Shown here piece by piece: positions 1-10,635 of a DNA stretch of 64,000 nucleotides. Both the position numbers and the translations under genes were made by a program. Source of the stretch: Ophiobolus disseminans (Eukaryota; Ascomycota; Dothideomycetes; Pleosporales; Phaeosphaeriaceae); NCBI GenBank assembly GCA_010093685.1, contig MU006230.1, positions 182,603-246,602 on the forward strand. Reading direction: 5' to 3'. The notes beneath the pieces are model-generated. The model saw only the letters and a program-made list of their open reading frames with translations. It did no database searches and was not told where the DNA came from. The number at the start of each line of letters is the position of its first letter. Within the stretch, counting starts at the first letter, position 1.

Positions 1-1146
1 ACCACCATTTTCATCCTTTGCTATCCTGTTCCAGTTTTTCGGGTACTGTCTCGCGATTCTGTATTGTTCCGCAGCTTTTTCGCAACTATCGAACAGCTTC
101 TCCCGCCACCCACCATCGCCATCCTCACGATAGCTGATTCTCGCCCCATACGGCCACGACAAGAGCCCCTCCGCTCGTGCTCCATCGGACGCCTCAAGGA
201 CTCCGATGGCAATGTCAAGAGATCTGGGCCGACTGTTGACAGCGTAAAAGATGCAAGCCGAGCATTTGCTGCAAAAGTATCGCTCTACGTCCTTTCTCGA
301 AGAGTAGTATGTCAGCGTGCCGAGGGCGGGATCTTTGACATCCACCAGCTTCTTGAGTGCGGAAGCTGAGCTGGGAAAGGGCTTGTCGCTGTTGCCGAAC
401 GAGACGCAATCTATCTGAGCAAAGGTCCAATTGAAGAGGTCAACACCGCTTTGTAGACGACATGAATCGCACCCACAAAAGCCAGCGAGGAGCTTGTGCG
501 TCTTCGGATCGATATTGAAGGGTAGTTCATTCTCTTTGGACTCCGTGTAGTCTCCACGATGTAGAATCAAGTCAACGCCCTTGCACTTGCAGCGTATAGG
601 GATCGCGTCCTCCTTCTTGTCCTCGTACCCGGTCAGACTGGTTGCAGGCGGCCACTCTTGGGGAAGCTCTTCCGGCTCGTTTCGAGTGTCGTCAAATCTG
701 AACCGCGTGATTTCCGAGCCACTGAAGTTGTGTCGCAGCCAGGCGCTTGCACCACCATCGATCGTGTCGTGTACGAAGATCTGGTTGACAAACTCAACCA
801 AATTAACTGCTTCGTTTTTCAAAACTCCAGTGAACACACCAAGTAGGCGGTTTGTGTCTCTTAAGTCGACAAAGAAGATTGGCGAGGAGCATGTTGGACA
901 GAAAAGTAGATCCAGGGAGGGGAAGAGATGGAAAACCTTCAGCTTTGAGACATTCACCTCAGCCCGAGGGGTCGGCCAACGTAAGTCAACGGAGTGAAGA
1001 GCTCCCGTAACATGACGGCAGGAGTCGCAGTGGCAAATGTAGGCTTGAAGAGGAAGTTGTGATTTGGGTACTTCTGAGCTAAAGGTGTTTGCCTTGCATA
1101 GACAATGAGCTGTAAGGAGTACAACGTCTTTGGAAGTGGAAGCCAT
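1..1146 (-). CDS. Tandem GFA/CENP-V-domain protein (partial, runs off left edge)
   Basis: An uninterrupted frame reads from an ATG at 1146 (MASTSKDVV) to the left window edge, so the C-terminus is missing; at least 382 residues. It carries two copies of the zinc-binding glutathione-dependent formaldehyde-activating (GFA, DUF636/CENP-V) fold. The first has HCLCK near residue 15, CHCDSC near 38-43 and CPTC near 85; the second repeats this as RCKCK near 187, CGCDSC near 222 and CSKC near 290. Family knowledge: GFA proteins bind zinc through such Cys clusters and are often annotated as glutathione S-transferase-like adduct enzymes, but most fungal members have no tested reaction. No intron is needed. 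The two-domain arrangement is common in filamentous fungi. Substrate unknown. Confidence 0.85.
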   Translation of the reverse strand, partial: MASTSKDVVLLTAHCLCKANTFSSEVPKSQLPLQAYICHCDSCRHVTGALHSVDLRWPTPRAEVNVSKLKVFHLFPSLDLLFCPTCSSPIFFVDLRDTNRLLGVFTGVLKNEAVNLVEFVNQIFVHDTIDGGASAWLRHNFSGSEITRFRFDDTRNEPEELPQEWPPATSLTGYEDKKEDAIPIRCKCKGVDLILHRGDYTESKENELPFNIDPKTHKLLAGFCGCDSCRLQSGVDLFNWTFAQIDCVSFGNSDKPFPSSASALKKLVDVKDPALGTLTYYSSRKDVERYFCSKCSACIFYAVNSRPRSLDIAIGVLEASDGARAEGLLSWPYGARISYREDGDGGWREKLFDSCEKAAEQYRIARQYPKNWNRIAKDENGG

Positions 1147-1928
1147 CTTTGTCTGAACAATGTCTAAGAAAAGATTGGGACTTTTGGGAGGATGTGTTGT
1201 TATGTAGGGATCGGATTGTACAAAGCGGGGTACATGTCTCGCATCCAATGCAGGAAAGAACACGAAACAACGTGACCACGCCCTACCATCCCTACGTCAT
1301 CTGACAAATGCGAACATCTGGGCAGACCTTAGAACCATCGACTCTACTACTCTTAATCTCATTCGTTACTGTTCTTACACCTTAATAACAGTTTTCTCCA
1401 TCTGCATGATGTGTGAGGCTCTCGTTTGTCTTTCTCGGTTGCTCACCCTCAAGAAACAATCGTAGAAACTACAATCATCTCAAACTGACTGCTGGAAATA
1501 TGCAAGGAAAGCGCAAGTTTCGTGCCTTGTGCATCAGCTTGCAATGCCAGTCTTTCAGCGATTACATTTCGCCCATCACGGCAATAGCTCGACACAATAA
1601 CAACAGCCGTGGGACTACCTCCACCAGTTTCGGTATTCAAAACGCAGTGACGATCTCTGAAGCCGCGCGCGCTTGACACAGCTAGCCATATGACTCAGAA
1701 TTGCCTATCGGTCACGTGATCAGGCAACCACCATCCTAAACCTCACGGGAATATGGTAGGCGATGTTGCATCTCCTGCACGAGCCAATCACCACTGACGT
1801 GCCTATCATGGCGGGGCTCCCTGACTCACCGAGCGTCTTCCTCACAGTGCCAGCCCACAACCCGCCTTTCCACCACCAACTACTTCTAGGTAGGCTTGCC
1901 GACAACACTGCTGTGGCCAACGCAACGA
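1147..1928. other. Intergenic region, divergent
   Basis: Lies between the minus-strand GFA gene and the plus-strand synthetase pseudogene. Short frames here show no recognisable motif or splice-consistent extension. It should hold the promoter of the GFA gene; no clear TATA box seen. Confidence 0.5.
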
Positions 1929-3649
1929 TGAGTGACCAATTCACCGTCTACATTGACCCGCTCAGAGACTCTGACGAGAACATTGTCACGGGCACCAAGG
2001 AGAGCCCTTTCTGCGATATTTTCTCAGCCTTCCTTGCTCAACCGCCTGAATCGCGCGCTCCACCTCCCGAATTCCTCGTCTTCGATGCTAGCTTCTCTGA
2101 ATAGCGACCGGCGACCAAATCAGCCCTGAAGAAAGTCGTCAGTCGGTACGATGACCATATTAAGAAGGTGCGCAAGCTTGAAGAAGAAGAAGTATCGAGG
2201 CAGGCTGCACTGGTGGAAGGGAGGAAGTTCATCCTCAAGCCTGACAGTAGTCTGCCCGCACCCATCAATTTGAAAAACTTCGCGCTACACCAAGATCACG
2301 TCAACCTGGGCAACGATTCCACGACCGGGACCCGAGTGCGCGTCGTCGGTCGCGTAGACAACATTCGCACATCCAAAACTCGATCCTTCGTCTATCTCAC
2401 TGACACGCGCGGCCTTCTGCTGTGCATATTCTCTGGCAATGTCAACAAGGTCATCCCTGTCTTGCTCCAGAAACAGGCTTCCATCGAGGTCATTGACGAG
2501 ATGAAAGAGGATCCCCCAGAAAACCATGCTCCGGACAACCGCGAGCTACACGTCGATTTCTACGCCATCATAGGTGAAGCACCCGGAGGTCCTGACTCCT
2601 TTACCACCAAGGTTCCGGCAAGTGCAAATCAATCCGTTCTATCAGACTACCACCACCTTGTCCTCCATCGGTCTGGAGAATCAATAGTAATGAAGGCACG
2701 AGCCTCTGCACTCGCCGCTTTCCGCAAGTATTATGATAAGCACGACATGCGGGAGCACACAGCGCCGTCTTTCGTTCAGACTCAGGTCGAAGGTGGTGGA
2801 TCCCTTTTCCAAGTCCCGTGTTATGGAGAAACGGCGTACCTTACACAGACATCTCAGCTGTACCTCGAGACACAACTGCCTATCTTAGGTGACTGCTACA
2901 CAATTCAATCGTTCTTCCGCGCAGAGAAGTCCTTGACGCGCCGTCATCTCTCAGAGTACACTCACATTGAGGGGGAATTAAACTTCATCACTTTCGAAGA
3001 CCTCCTGGATCGTATCGAAGATCTTTTCTGCGGCGTTATCGATATTCTACTCGCCGATCCGGAGAGTGCCAGCTACATCGAGAGCCTCAACCCTGGCTTC
3101 AAGGCTCCCGCCCGCCCTTTCCGACGCATGCGCTACACCGAAGCCATTCAGTGGCTCAACGAACACGGTATAAAGACAGACGAATAGAAGGATCACACCT
3201 TTGGTGATGACATAGCTGAAGCAGCTGAGAGAGCTATGACTGATAGTATCGGCGTTCCTATAATGCTGACTCACTTCCTGGGTCCAATCAAAGCCTTCTA
3301 CATGAAGAAGGACGCAGACGATCTAAGGCTGACTGAAGCGTCGATTGTCTTGCACCGGGTGTGGGAGAAGTCGTTGGGGCAGGCATGCGTATGCACAACC
3401 TCGAAGACCTGCTTGCAGTCATGAAGGACAACGGTTGGAACACGGACGCGTATGCATTTTACTCAGCCCAGCGAAAGTGAGTTGCTTATTTGATGACTCG
3501 ACATCACTGTACTGACATTCAACCTCAGGTACGGAACCTCTCCGCACGGAGGGTACGGTATGGGCCTTGAGCGTTTCCTTGTATGGATCTTGAAGCGATA
3601 CACTGTGCGCGAATGTGTACCATACCCAAGGTATCCTGGACGTTGGTGA
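1929..3649 (+). pseudogene. Cytosolic asparaginyl-tRNA synthetase pseudogene
   Basis: The sequence follows a fungal class IIb asparaginyl-tRNA synthetase (DED81 type) from its N-terminal extension (MSDQFTVYIDP at 1929) through the OB-fold anticodon-binding domain (VRVVGRVDNIRTSK), motif 2 (SFFRAEKSLTRRH) and motif 3 (GYGMGLERFL). It cannot be translated: an in-frame TAG at 2102-2104 interrupts the N-terminal region, a second TAG at 3185-3187 precedes KDHTFGDDIAEAAER, and one base appears to be missing near 3352-3357, after which the frame shifts to recover the VGEVVGAGMR stretch. A GT-AG intron at 3477-3528 is still intact before the last exon, which ends at 3649. The long surviving frames suggest recent inactivation. 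No splice sites near the stops would remove them. An intact copy must exist elsewhere, since the enzyme is essential. Could alternatively contain assembly errors, but three separate lesions argue against it. Confidence 0.85.
3477..3528 (+). other. Relict intron in synthetase pseudogene
   Basis: GTGAGT donor and CTCAG acceptor joining QRK to YGTSPHGGYGMG in the family-expected frame. Retention of the intron shows this copy arose by DNA duplication or is the original locus, not by retrotransposition. Confidence 0.7.
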
Positions 3650-4164
3650 GACATTCTGTTGCATCGTTGCTAAGTCTGAGAACTAACAAGCTGCAGTGCG
3701 CCTTGAACAACGATGGCTAGGCAGTGAAAATCGTGCGGCAGCCCTAAACTACACGTCCTCGAGAATAGCGACCCGCTCACGTCATCAAGTTTAGGACAGT
3801 GACTGCGTGGAACGGTACATACGACGTTGCTGAGCGTCTCTACTGGTGTTGCTGGCGGCATCGCAACCGCGAACTCTAACAATTCCCACGGGAGGAACTC
3901 AGTAGTCATCTTCGGTGTCCTCAAAATAAATACATCTCCTCCGACTTCCCATTCTCATGTCGATTTCAATCTTGCTCTCAAATAAGTACGCCTTGTTTCC
4001 CAACTGGATAACTTTCATCTCGAATTTTGCTTCAACTTAGGCGCTGAGTAGCATTGGAGTCATTGTGTGTGGACCTGCTGCAGGACCAGTTATCAGATCA
4101 TGATTGCCCTGGATTGAGGACATTCAAGCTGCCAAAATGAACTGGTTTGATTTTTTCTACTGTA
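3650..4164. other. Intergenic region, convergent
   Basis: Between the ends of the synthetase pseudogene and the metallophosphoesterase-like gene. I see no coding frame, tRNA or repeat. Confidence 0.5.
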
Positions 4165-5088
4165 TTATATCTTGATCACCTTCATTACATCGAAAAGCCC
4201 AATCTTCTGCCTCTCCGACATGCCGTCCTTCAGCAGACCGGTAACATCTTCGCCCTTGCGGCCTCGTTGGTTGCTGACCACAGCAACCCCACTCTTCTCA
4301 AACTCACATGAGCGTCCTGTCGTGCCCGAAATCCACATTTTAACACCCGACCAGTTGCTTTTAGCGAGCATGTTGGTGCCATACGCAGTCGCCCATGGAG
4401 CATCGACCTGCCATGGGTCCAAGGCATCGCTCAGATCCGGTGCGAAAGAGGTAACTACGATGATGTCGCGCGGAGCAGCTAGTGCAGCATTTGGTGTGGC
4501 TCCGGGGGCACCGCCGGCTGGCTTCGGGGCGGGTTGGGCTTTCTTTAGCTCCTCAAGGAGCCACTTGTAGTCTCGCTTGTGCTCCGAGTTATGTTCCTTG
4601 ATGTTCCAATCTTTGATTCCCTTTTCCTCGTCGAATTCTGCGATCTTCCTTATCACTGCTGCTGTGTCTGTGTCTGGGATCCGGCTCCATAATGTGCAGC
4701 CTAGCAGGGTGATGTTGGTATTTGGTACGTCTGCTCGTGTCTCATACAGCACTTCCAGCCGGCCCTTCGTTACGGGATCTTGCTCCATCTTGTGCGCAAG
4801 CTGCAAGCCTTCCATCCATGCAATGCCGTGGAATTCAAGTGCGCCAAGCACCAGATAGACCTTCTCGTGTAAATTGCATCGCCGCACTAGGAAAGAGAGG
4901 TAGTCATCGTAGTCAGCCAGGCGTCCGATGTTGCCGGCAAGGATCAGGTATGGCGCAGCGACTGGGATGTGGAAGGTAAGATATTGTGACTCGTTATCGA
5001 GGTGGAGGTCGGAAAGAATTTGGATTTGCGTCTTAGGTCCAGAGAACATGTCTGTCACTTTCTTCATATTCTCCTGCAGGAAATCCAT
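4165..5088 (-). CDS. Metallophosphoesterase-fold protein, probably catalytically dead
   Basis: Single exon, 307 residues, start MDFLQENMKK. The fold signature of calcineurin-like phosphoesterases is visible: ILSDLHLD (residues 24-31), then a hydrophobic strand and LAGNIG (50-55), VLGALEF (80-86), TSFAPDL (about 213) and WISGTTG (about 253). In active fungal relatives the corresponding blocks read LAGDIG, LGNHEF, THHAP and GHTH. Here the bridging Asp is Asn, the Asn-His pair of NHE is Ala-Leu, and both late His motifs are lost, so only the first block keeps its ligands. I infer a pseudoenzyme that keeps the fold; the reading frame is intact, so it is likely still made. An Ala/Pro/Gly-rich insertion (residues about 187-205) precedes the degenerate His block. 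Role unknown. Confidence 0.8.
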   Translation of the reverse strand: MDFLQENMKKVTDMFSGPKTQIQILSDLHLDNESQYLTFHIPVAAPYLILAGNIGRLADYDDYLSFLVRRCNLHEKVYLVLGALEFHGIAWMEGLQLAHKMEQDPVTKGRLEVLYETRADVPNTNITLLGCTLWSRIPDTDTAAVIRKIAEFDEEKGIKDWNIKEHNSEHKRDYKWLLEELKKAQPAPKPAGGAPGATPNAALAAPRDIIVVTSFAPDLSDALDPWQVDAPWATAYGTNMLAKSNWSGVKMWISGTTGRSCEFEKSGVAVVSNQRGRKGEDVTGLLKDGMSERQKIGLFDVMKVIKI

Positions 5089-5248
5089 TGCTGTGTCTTG
5101 CGAAAACGTGTCTGCACCTCAGACTTGTGCTCGATGAGATGTAGTATGTTCGTTTTACGCGCGCTAATCAAAGGGCGCGATTCTAGTAAAGGGTATAAGA
5201 ACGCCAAAGGGTGCGCAACAAAGTGGACGGGGTATCGAAAGGTAAGAA

Positions 5249-5268
5249 AGAGAGAGAGAGAGAGAGAG
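5249..5268. repeat. AG dinucleotide microsatellite
   Basis: Ten AG units in a row in the upstream region of the metallophosphoesterase-like gene. Confidence 0.9.
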
Positions 5269-7315
5269 GAGGGTAAGAAGAGAGCGACTGGAAAAGACAA
5301 AACGCCCAAAAGGCGTCCAGCCCCTCCTTATACGTCTTAGCTGAGCCCAGCGCCTCAAACTTCTGACCGTAGGATCGCGGCGAGCTGAACCTCAGCCGCG
5401 CAAGTGCTGAAACGATGTTCTACAGCCTCAAAAAGGGCAAGGCTGTGGTAGACCCCTCCAAAAAGCTTCGCTCGAGACGTCCGTTCATCGTTCATTGGCT
5501 CCCCGTCGGAGTTGCGCAGCGCTGCTGCTGTGAGGCGTGGCTGTGGCTTCCTTTGGGATGGAATTAGACTCGCGCTTGGTCGAGTTGGGACGACGCCAAA
5601 ATTTAGCTAGCTTGGCTCTTTTCGGTTGCTCCAACAGCTCCACCGCCTCGCTGCTTACCACAGGTCAAGACCTCTTCGACTATTCACTTGTTCCATCTAT
5701 GACTTCGTTCTGTTCTCACGCCTTGCTCTGCAATGCGCCGCCGTCAATTCTATGCTAGCGATATATCTTACGCAGCAGCTCAACGAATTCTCCTTCATCC
5801 GGAGGTCGGCAATTCAAGCTTTGCCGTACCCATCATCTGAGCAATACAGGCACCCATTAGCGTTGGCGCAATCGCAATAGAGACAACATACTCACCTGCC
5901 GGCTCTGGAAGCAGGGCTGGCAGGGTAACGGTGCACCGCAACACCAGCTGCGCTTCCTCACATTACCACGCGCATGCGAACGCGAACAGGATGAAGGGAA
6001 GAGAAAGACTGCACGGTTATCAACGACTGATCCAAGGGCAAAGATACCTGGGCGTGGGTAACGTTGCTATAAGCTGACCATTTATGTCGGTGCAATAAGC
6101 ACATGTCTCGAACCTGGAAAAATCCGCACATCCCACGATCCAGCCGTACGGTTCTGCAAGCATTGAACCCGGGCTCCAGGCCTCATATTCGTACCGGCAT
6201 CACGCATGTATCTCCGACCAATACCGGCGTACTCAAGGTCACTCCAATGACCTCTCTATGTTATCCGGCTAAATGTCAGCAACTTTGTTCTCTGCAGCTT
6301 ACTGCATCGATACACGACGAGGACCGTGAGCGGCAGTCCTGTCAAGTTCTACGGATTTTTGAGATGGCGTTCGCCGCAATTGCGCTGAGCTGGCGCAAAC
6401 CATCCCTCAAACGAATTACAATGTCTGTCACTATCTTAAAGCTAGGATAGACGACATCACGAATATTTGTGAGGCTGAATCGCAATATAGCGCAGTCGCA
6501 CCATCGGCGGCTGGATATTACATAAGATCGATCTATCCTCTCGACCCGGGAACACGAAGCACAACACGACCAAAAATAGTCATTGTGCCACGCACAAACT
6601 GAGGCACAGAAGATATATATTACCTGCATCCCAAGTCCGCGTCGAACTTTTTGAGCATTTAGAAGGATTGCCCGAAAAGTCGTAGTCCGAAGCTTGGCCG
6701 ACGATCCAGATGCTTGAGCAGATGCGAGCTTCAGCGAACATCCCAGTTCAGCGCCGGTGCGCACAACAACAAGCCGCAGCCATTGCCCAATGCCACCCGA
6801 AGACCGAACTACAAATTGCGGATGTCACTAACGCCTAGATATCGCTTGGCCAAATTGTACGACTTCCCAGATGCAGGCAGTAACCTGCAGCAGCAATTTG
6901 GAACGCGTTATGGAACCATTCCACAGCAGTCTGGCACCCCGTACTCGCTTTGCTAATACCCAGGCTCGGATTACTTCGTCAGTGCTCATAGTGTCTGGAC
7001 CAATCGCGCGCGAGGCAATGTACTTCTTGGCTGTCAGCTCCTATCAGCCTAAGGGTATCAAAGTCGAAGGATGTTCCCACAACCTCGTTTCTTGCAAAGA
7101 AGCGAGCGGGAACAGGCAGGCACCATGTGTCTAGAATGCCATGGTGTATTTTTAAACCCATGAATTGTGTGTGGTGCATTCGTATTCATCTACATGAACG
7201 CTCCAGGTCGCTTGTTGGCGAGATGTCTTGCGCCTACAATCTAATCCACCTTGTAGGTACATTCCAGGCGTCAGAAACGACTTGCCAGCCGTCGCGGACC
7301 AAGGGTGCAGTGTGT

Positions 7316-7323
7316 CTATAAGA
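7316..7323 (+). promoter_or_regulatory. TATA-like box of the peroxidase gene
   Basis: TCTATAAG about 90 bases upstream of the ATG at 7409, followed by a pyrimidine-rich leader rich in CAAT/TCTC. Position and composition fit a fungal core promoter; not proven. Confidence 0.35.
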
Positions 7324-7408
7324 TGCGGTACCACTCGCAGAACTTCTATCTCTCATCTCAATTCAATCAAGTCATCTCGACATTTCGTTCATTCTCTTCC
7401 TCGCGAAA

Positions 7409-8680
7409 ATGAAGACACTCTCTATCTTCAGCTATGCGATCCTCGCATGTGCTCCCATCATCGAGGCTCACCCAGGCATGGGCGACAAGATGATATTTGA
7501 GATGAAGCGCGCTGCAAACAAAGAGAAGAGAGCAGCCTCTAAGGAGCTCATAGGTGATCTCCTCACACTGGCTGACTCTAAACTCACCACCATCGGCAAA
7601 GACATCAAAGCCATCCTCCTCGATCAAAAGAATGCAGAGTCCAACACACGAGACACCTCTATCCCCGCAGGATCGATCGGTAGTGCAGCCTGCAAAGCTG
7701 ATCCATGCTGCCACTGGAAGTGGCTGTCCTACGAGATGACCGCCAAGTTCAACGGCACATCCGGCCGCTGTACCAAATTTGCCAGACAAGCCGTACGTCT
7801 CGGCTTCCACGACGCAGGTGTTTGGTCCAAGACATCCGGCTACGGCGGTGCAGATGGAAGCATCCTGCTCTCCAACGAAATGACCCGCACCGACAACAAT
7901 GGCCTGCAAAACATCGCCGACCAGACCAAGAACTGGTACAATAAGTACAACCAATATGGCATGTCCATGGCCGATATTATTCAGTTCGGCGCAAACGTTG
8001 CTACCGTTGTATGCCCGCTCGGCCCACGCATCCGGTCCTTCGTCGGCCGCAAGGACAACACCAAAGCCGGACCCACTGGCCTCCTCCCCGGCGAGAAAGA
8101 CTCCGCAGACACCCTGCTCAAGCTGTTCTCCGCTAAGACCATCGATGCTCACGACCTCGTTGCTCTCGTTGGCGCGCACACCACCTCGCAGCAACACTTT
8201 GTCAGCACAGGCCGCGACGGTGACCCACAAGACAGCACGCCTGGAATCTGGGACATGGCTTTCTATCCACAAACTACCAACGCCGCGCCGCCCCGTGTGC
8301 TCAAGTTCCAGAGCGATATCAATCTGAGCAAGGACTCGCGCACCATTGGCGAGTGGCAGGAATTCAGCGACCGTAACAGCGGCCAGAACCATTGGAATGA
8401 GGTATGTCTTGCAATAACTAATATTTTCTCTCTTCGACATCCAAACTAACATACCACGCAGGACTACGCCAAAGCCTACACCCGCCTCTCCCTCCTCGGC
8501 GTCAACAACATCAACGACCTGAAAGAATGCACAAATGTGCTGCCGCCTGCGCGCACGACTTTTGTGTCTGAAGATCAAGTTGTTCTGGATATGTGGCTGC
8601 AGGGGCAGTTCAACCAGCTGAACAATATGGTGGACGACGCTATTCAACTCACGGGCGTGTCGACGGGAGGCAAGCAGTAG
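7409..8680 (+). CDS. Secreted class II heme peroxidase (ligninase-type)
   Basis: CDS is join(7409..8401, 8462..8680), 403 residues; the GTATGT...GCAG intron at 8402-8461 joins NHWNE to DYAKAYTRL. A signal peptide (MKTLSIFSYAILACAPIIEA) is followed by a charged, Lys-rich pro-region. The peroxidase core shows the distal Arg/His motif RLGFHDAG (near residue 130-137), Ca-binding type GGADGSILL, and the proximal heme-ligand block LVALVGAHTTSQQ (His near 257). Cys residues around CKADPCCHW and GRC fit the disulfides of secreted fungal peroxidases. Known for the family: H2O2-dependent oxidation of phenolic or aromatic substrates outside the cell. Ascomycete members are usually low-redox forms; I cannot place the Mn-site or surface Trp from sequence alone. 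Length is slightly longer than white-rot enzymes because of the N-terminal Lys-rich stretch. Confidence 0.9.
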
Positions 8681-9311
8681 ATGTAGATGGATTGTGTTTG
8701 GTTGTGTATATATTTATACCCGGATGGGAGGTTCTTTGTAGAGCGAATTTACATAATTTTTATGCATGGAGTGGATGTGGAGAGAGTGATGGTGCTGTGG
8801 TGTGCATTCCTTTAGTAGTCTATCTTGTCTAGTATCACACGGAATGTATTGGTAATTGCACCCTTGGACATCCAGTGTTCCCTCCGACAGCAGATCAGCA
8901 CGTAGATTAGTGTCTGAGAGGGCCTGGAGGTGTATCTCGTGGTATGCTACAGTAGTCGAACAACAGTGAACCAATAGTGGCGTAATAATTTGAGTATGTT
9001 CAAGGTGAGCTATGAAGATGTTATTCGCCCTTCACAGAACATCTTCGAAGTCCTCCCTAACCCCATCTACATATCTTTTCCCCAATTCAATAGCATAGCC
9101 AGGAGTCTGCTACTCAACTCTCCAGCACCAAGGACAGTGTGCTCAGTGAAGCCAGGAGGTCACTAGCAGTGAGATGAGTACCCAGAGTGTACCCATCAGC
9201 GAAGCAAGAACGCTTGCGACTTCATACCGCGCCGTTCGTGCGTATCCACACCGCAATGCCCATTGCATCATTCCCTGTGTTTGCAACATCCCGCACTAGC
9301 CAATATGCCAT
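8681..9311. other. Intergenic region
   Basis: Between two plus-strand genes. No motif-bearing frame. An out-of-frame ATG at 9305 lies just upstream of the next start and could act as an overlapping upstream ORF. Confidence 0.45.
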
Positions 9312-10529
9312 ATGTCTCGCGCCCCTCAACAGCACCATACCACTCCACAGCATCAACTCAATATGAGTCCCTCAGACTCATTGATGGCGCCCCCTACTCT
9401 CCCACATCTCTTTCGCACTATCAGGCGCCTTGCGAGCGCTAGTGACCAGTGTGGCATCTTCCTGTGCCTTCCGCGCAGAATCGACGGCGAGGGCGATTCC
9501 GCCTTCGTTAGAGCGGTGGAGTACAAGGCGGTGAGTGCGTTAGAAGCAAAGCACATCGCGCTGCTGCCTCATTTGCGCATCATTAAGACCTGGGCGTTGC
9601 CCGCGAATGTGCGCAACGAGGTCAATGTGCTTGAACACCTCGACAACAGTCTTTATATTGGCAGCTACCTCGCCAGCGCGCAAATCACTAGCGATGCTAA
9701 ATTGAGCTGGTTGTGCGAATTTCCTGTGTTTGGCTCTAGTTTGGTGGAGTATGCGGCCAAGGTGAAGGGCATTTCAAGCTGGCACCTTGCGCACATCTTC
9801 CTGGGCTTGCTCAATGCTGCCAGCTACGTACATGACGAGGGCTATGCGCATCGCAGCCTCACGCCACAAGATGTACGCATCAACCTCTACCCCCGCGACG
9901 AAAAGTACCGATATCGCCGCTACCCAGACATCCAACTTGTCAATTTCGGCACCGCGTGCGCACTCGATGCCTGGTCTGCACAGCGCGACGTGGTCGCTCT
10001 GCTGAAAATGATGCAGATGTGCATCGTGGACTGGAGCGACAGCGCGCCCTTCCTAGCAGCCGCATGGCTGGACGTCGAGGGCGCCATGGTGACGGACGAT
10101 CCGATGATGTTGGTGTTGCGGGATGTGAGGCAGTTCCTGCAGGGCGACGTTCCCACGCTGGGAGAGGTGTACGAGATGTTCTTCGATCGGCTCACGGATC
10201 TTCGCCACGGAGGGGCCGAGTACATGTCGCCGGCGCTGACCAGATTGCTTCACGCGGATCTCGTGACCGGGGAGGAGATGGAGCATGCGCTGCGGGAGCC
10301 GGTGATGCTGCAGTTCAACACCAGGCACGAGGCGTTTGTGAGGGTCATCGCTGGAGAGCCCGTCGTCATGGGTCCAGGAGGACATGCGGGGATGAGGACG
10401 AACAGGGTCATGGTCATGAGGTTTACGAACAGGAGAGCAGACTTTGCTAGGATTGGCCAGGAAGAGGAGATGGAATTCGATACTCTGTTTAACAATGAGG
10501 TCACCGACGCGGAACCAAAACATGGGTAG
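9312..10529 (+). CDS. Protein-kinase-like protein with degenerate catalytic motifs (pseudokinase)
   Basis: Single exon, 405 residues from ATG 9312; a second in-frame ATG at 9363 (MSPSDSL) is a possible start. The C-lobe core of a protein kinase is recognisable: GLLNAASYVHDEGYAHRSLTPQDVRIN aligns with the catalytic loop, and IQLVNFGTA with the DFG segment. The catalytic Asp of HRD is Ser, the Asn/Lys positions differ, and DFG is NFG, so phosphotransfer looks impossible by the usual mechanism. The N-lobe is poorly conserved, without a clear glycine loop. Such RIO/haspin-unrelated kinase-like proteins are frequent orphans in ascomycetes. The gene is convergent with EMC4, 106 bases apart. Function unknown; scaffolding is only a guess. 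Confidence 0.75.
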   Translation: MSRAPQQHHTTPQHQLNMSPSDSLMAPPTLPHLFRTIRRLASASDQCGIFLCLPRRIDGEGDSAFVRAVEYKAVSALEAKHIALLPHLRIIKTWALPANVRNEVNVLEHLDNSLYIGSYLASAQITSDAKLSWLCEFPVFGSSLVEYAAKVKGISSWHLAHIFLGLLNAASYVHDEGYAHRSLTPQDVRINLYPRDEKYRYRRYPDIQLVNFGTACALDAWSAQRDVVALLKMMQMCIVDWSDSAPFLAAAWLDVEGAMVTDDPMMLVLRDVRQFLQGDVPTLGEVYEMFFDRLTDLRHGGAEYMSPALTRLLHADLVTGEEMEHALREPVMLQFNTRHEAFVRVIAGEPVVMGPGGHAGMRTNRVMVMRFTNRRADFARIGQEEEMEFDTLFNNEVTDAEPKHG

Positions 10530-10635
10530 AGAGACTTTGCGAGAGATGGACATCTGAATGTTTGGGATTACCGCTCTCGTAAGCATTACCTCGACGAGGC
10601 ACTCGAGCCCTACCTCTATAGACCGAACAAAACAT

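Larger units (their letters stand above)
5089..7408. other. Gene-poor region with no supported gene
   Basis: About 2.3 kb. Holds an AG dinucleotide run at 5249-5268 and scattered short frames on both strands (for example 5415-5567 and 6342-6764) with no recognisable family and no consistent splice sites. The right end carries the promoter of the peroxidase gene. Confidence 0.5.

Noticed and set aside
5415..5567. Small plus-strand frame beginning MFYSLKKGKAVVDPSKK
   Set aside because: Only 50 codons, no family recognised, followed by Cys/Trp-rich sequence with no splice site; kept as non-coding.
6342..6764. 140-codon minus-strand frame
   Set aside because: Composition is unlike the neighbouring genes, no motif, no splice-consistent extension.
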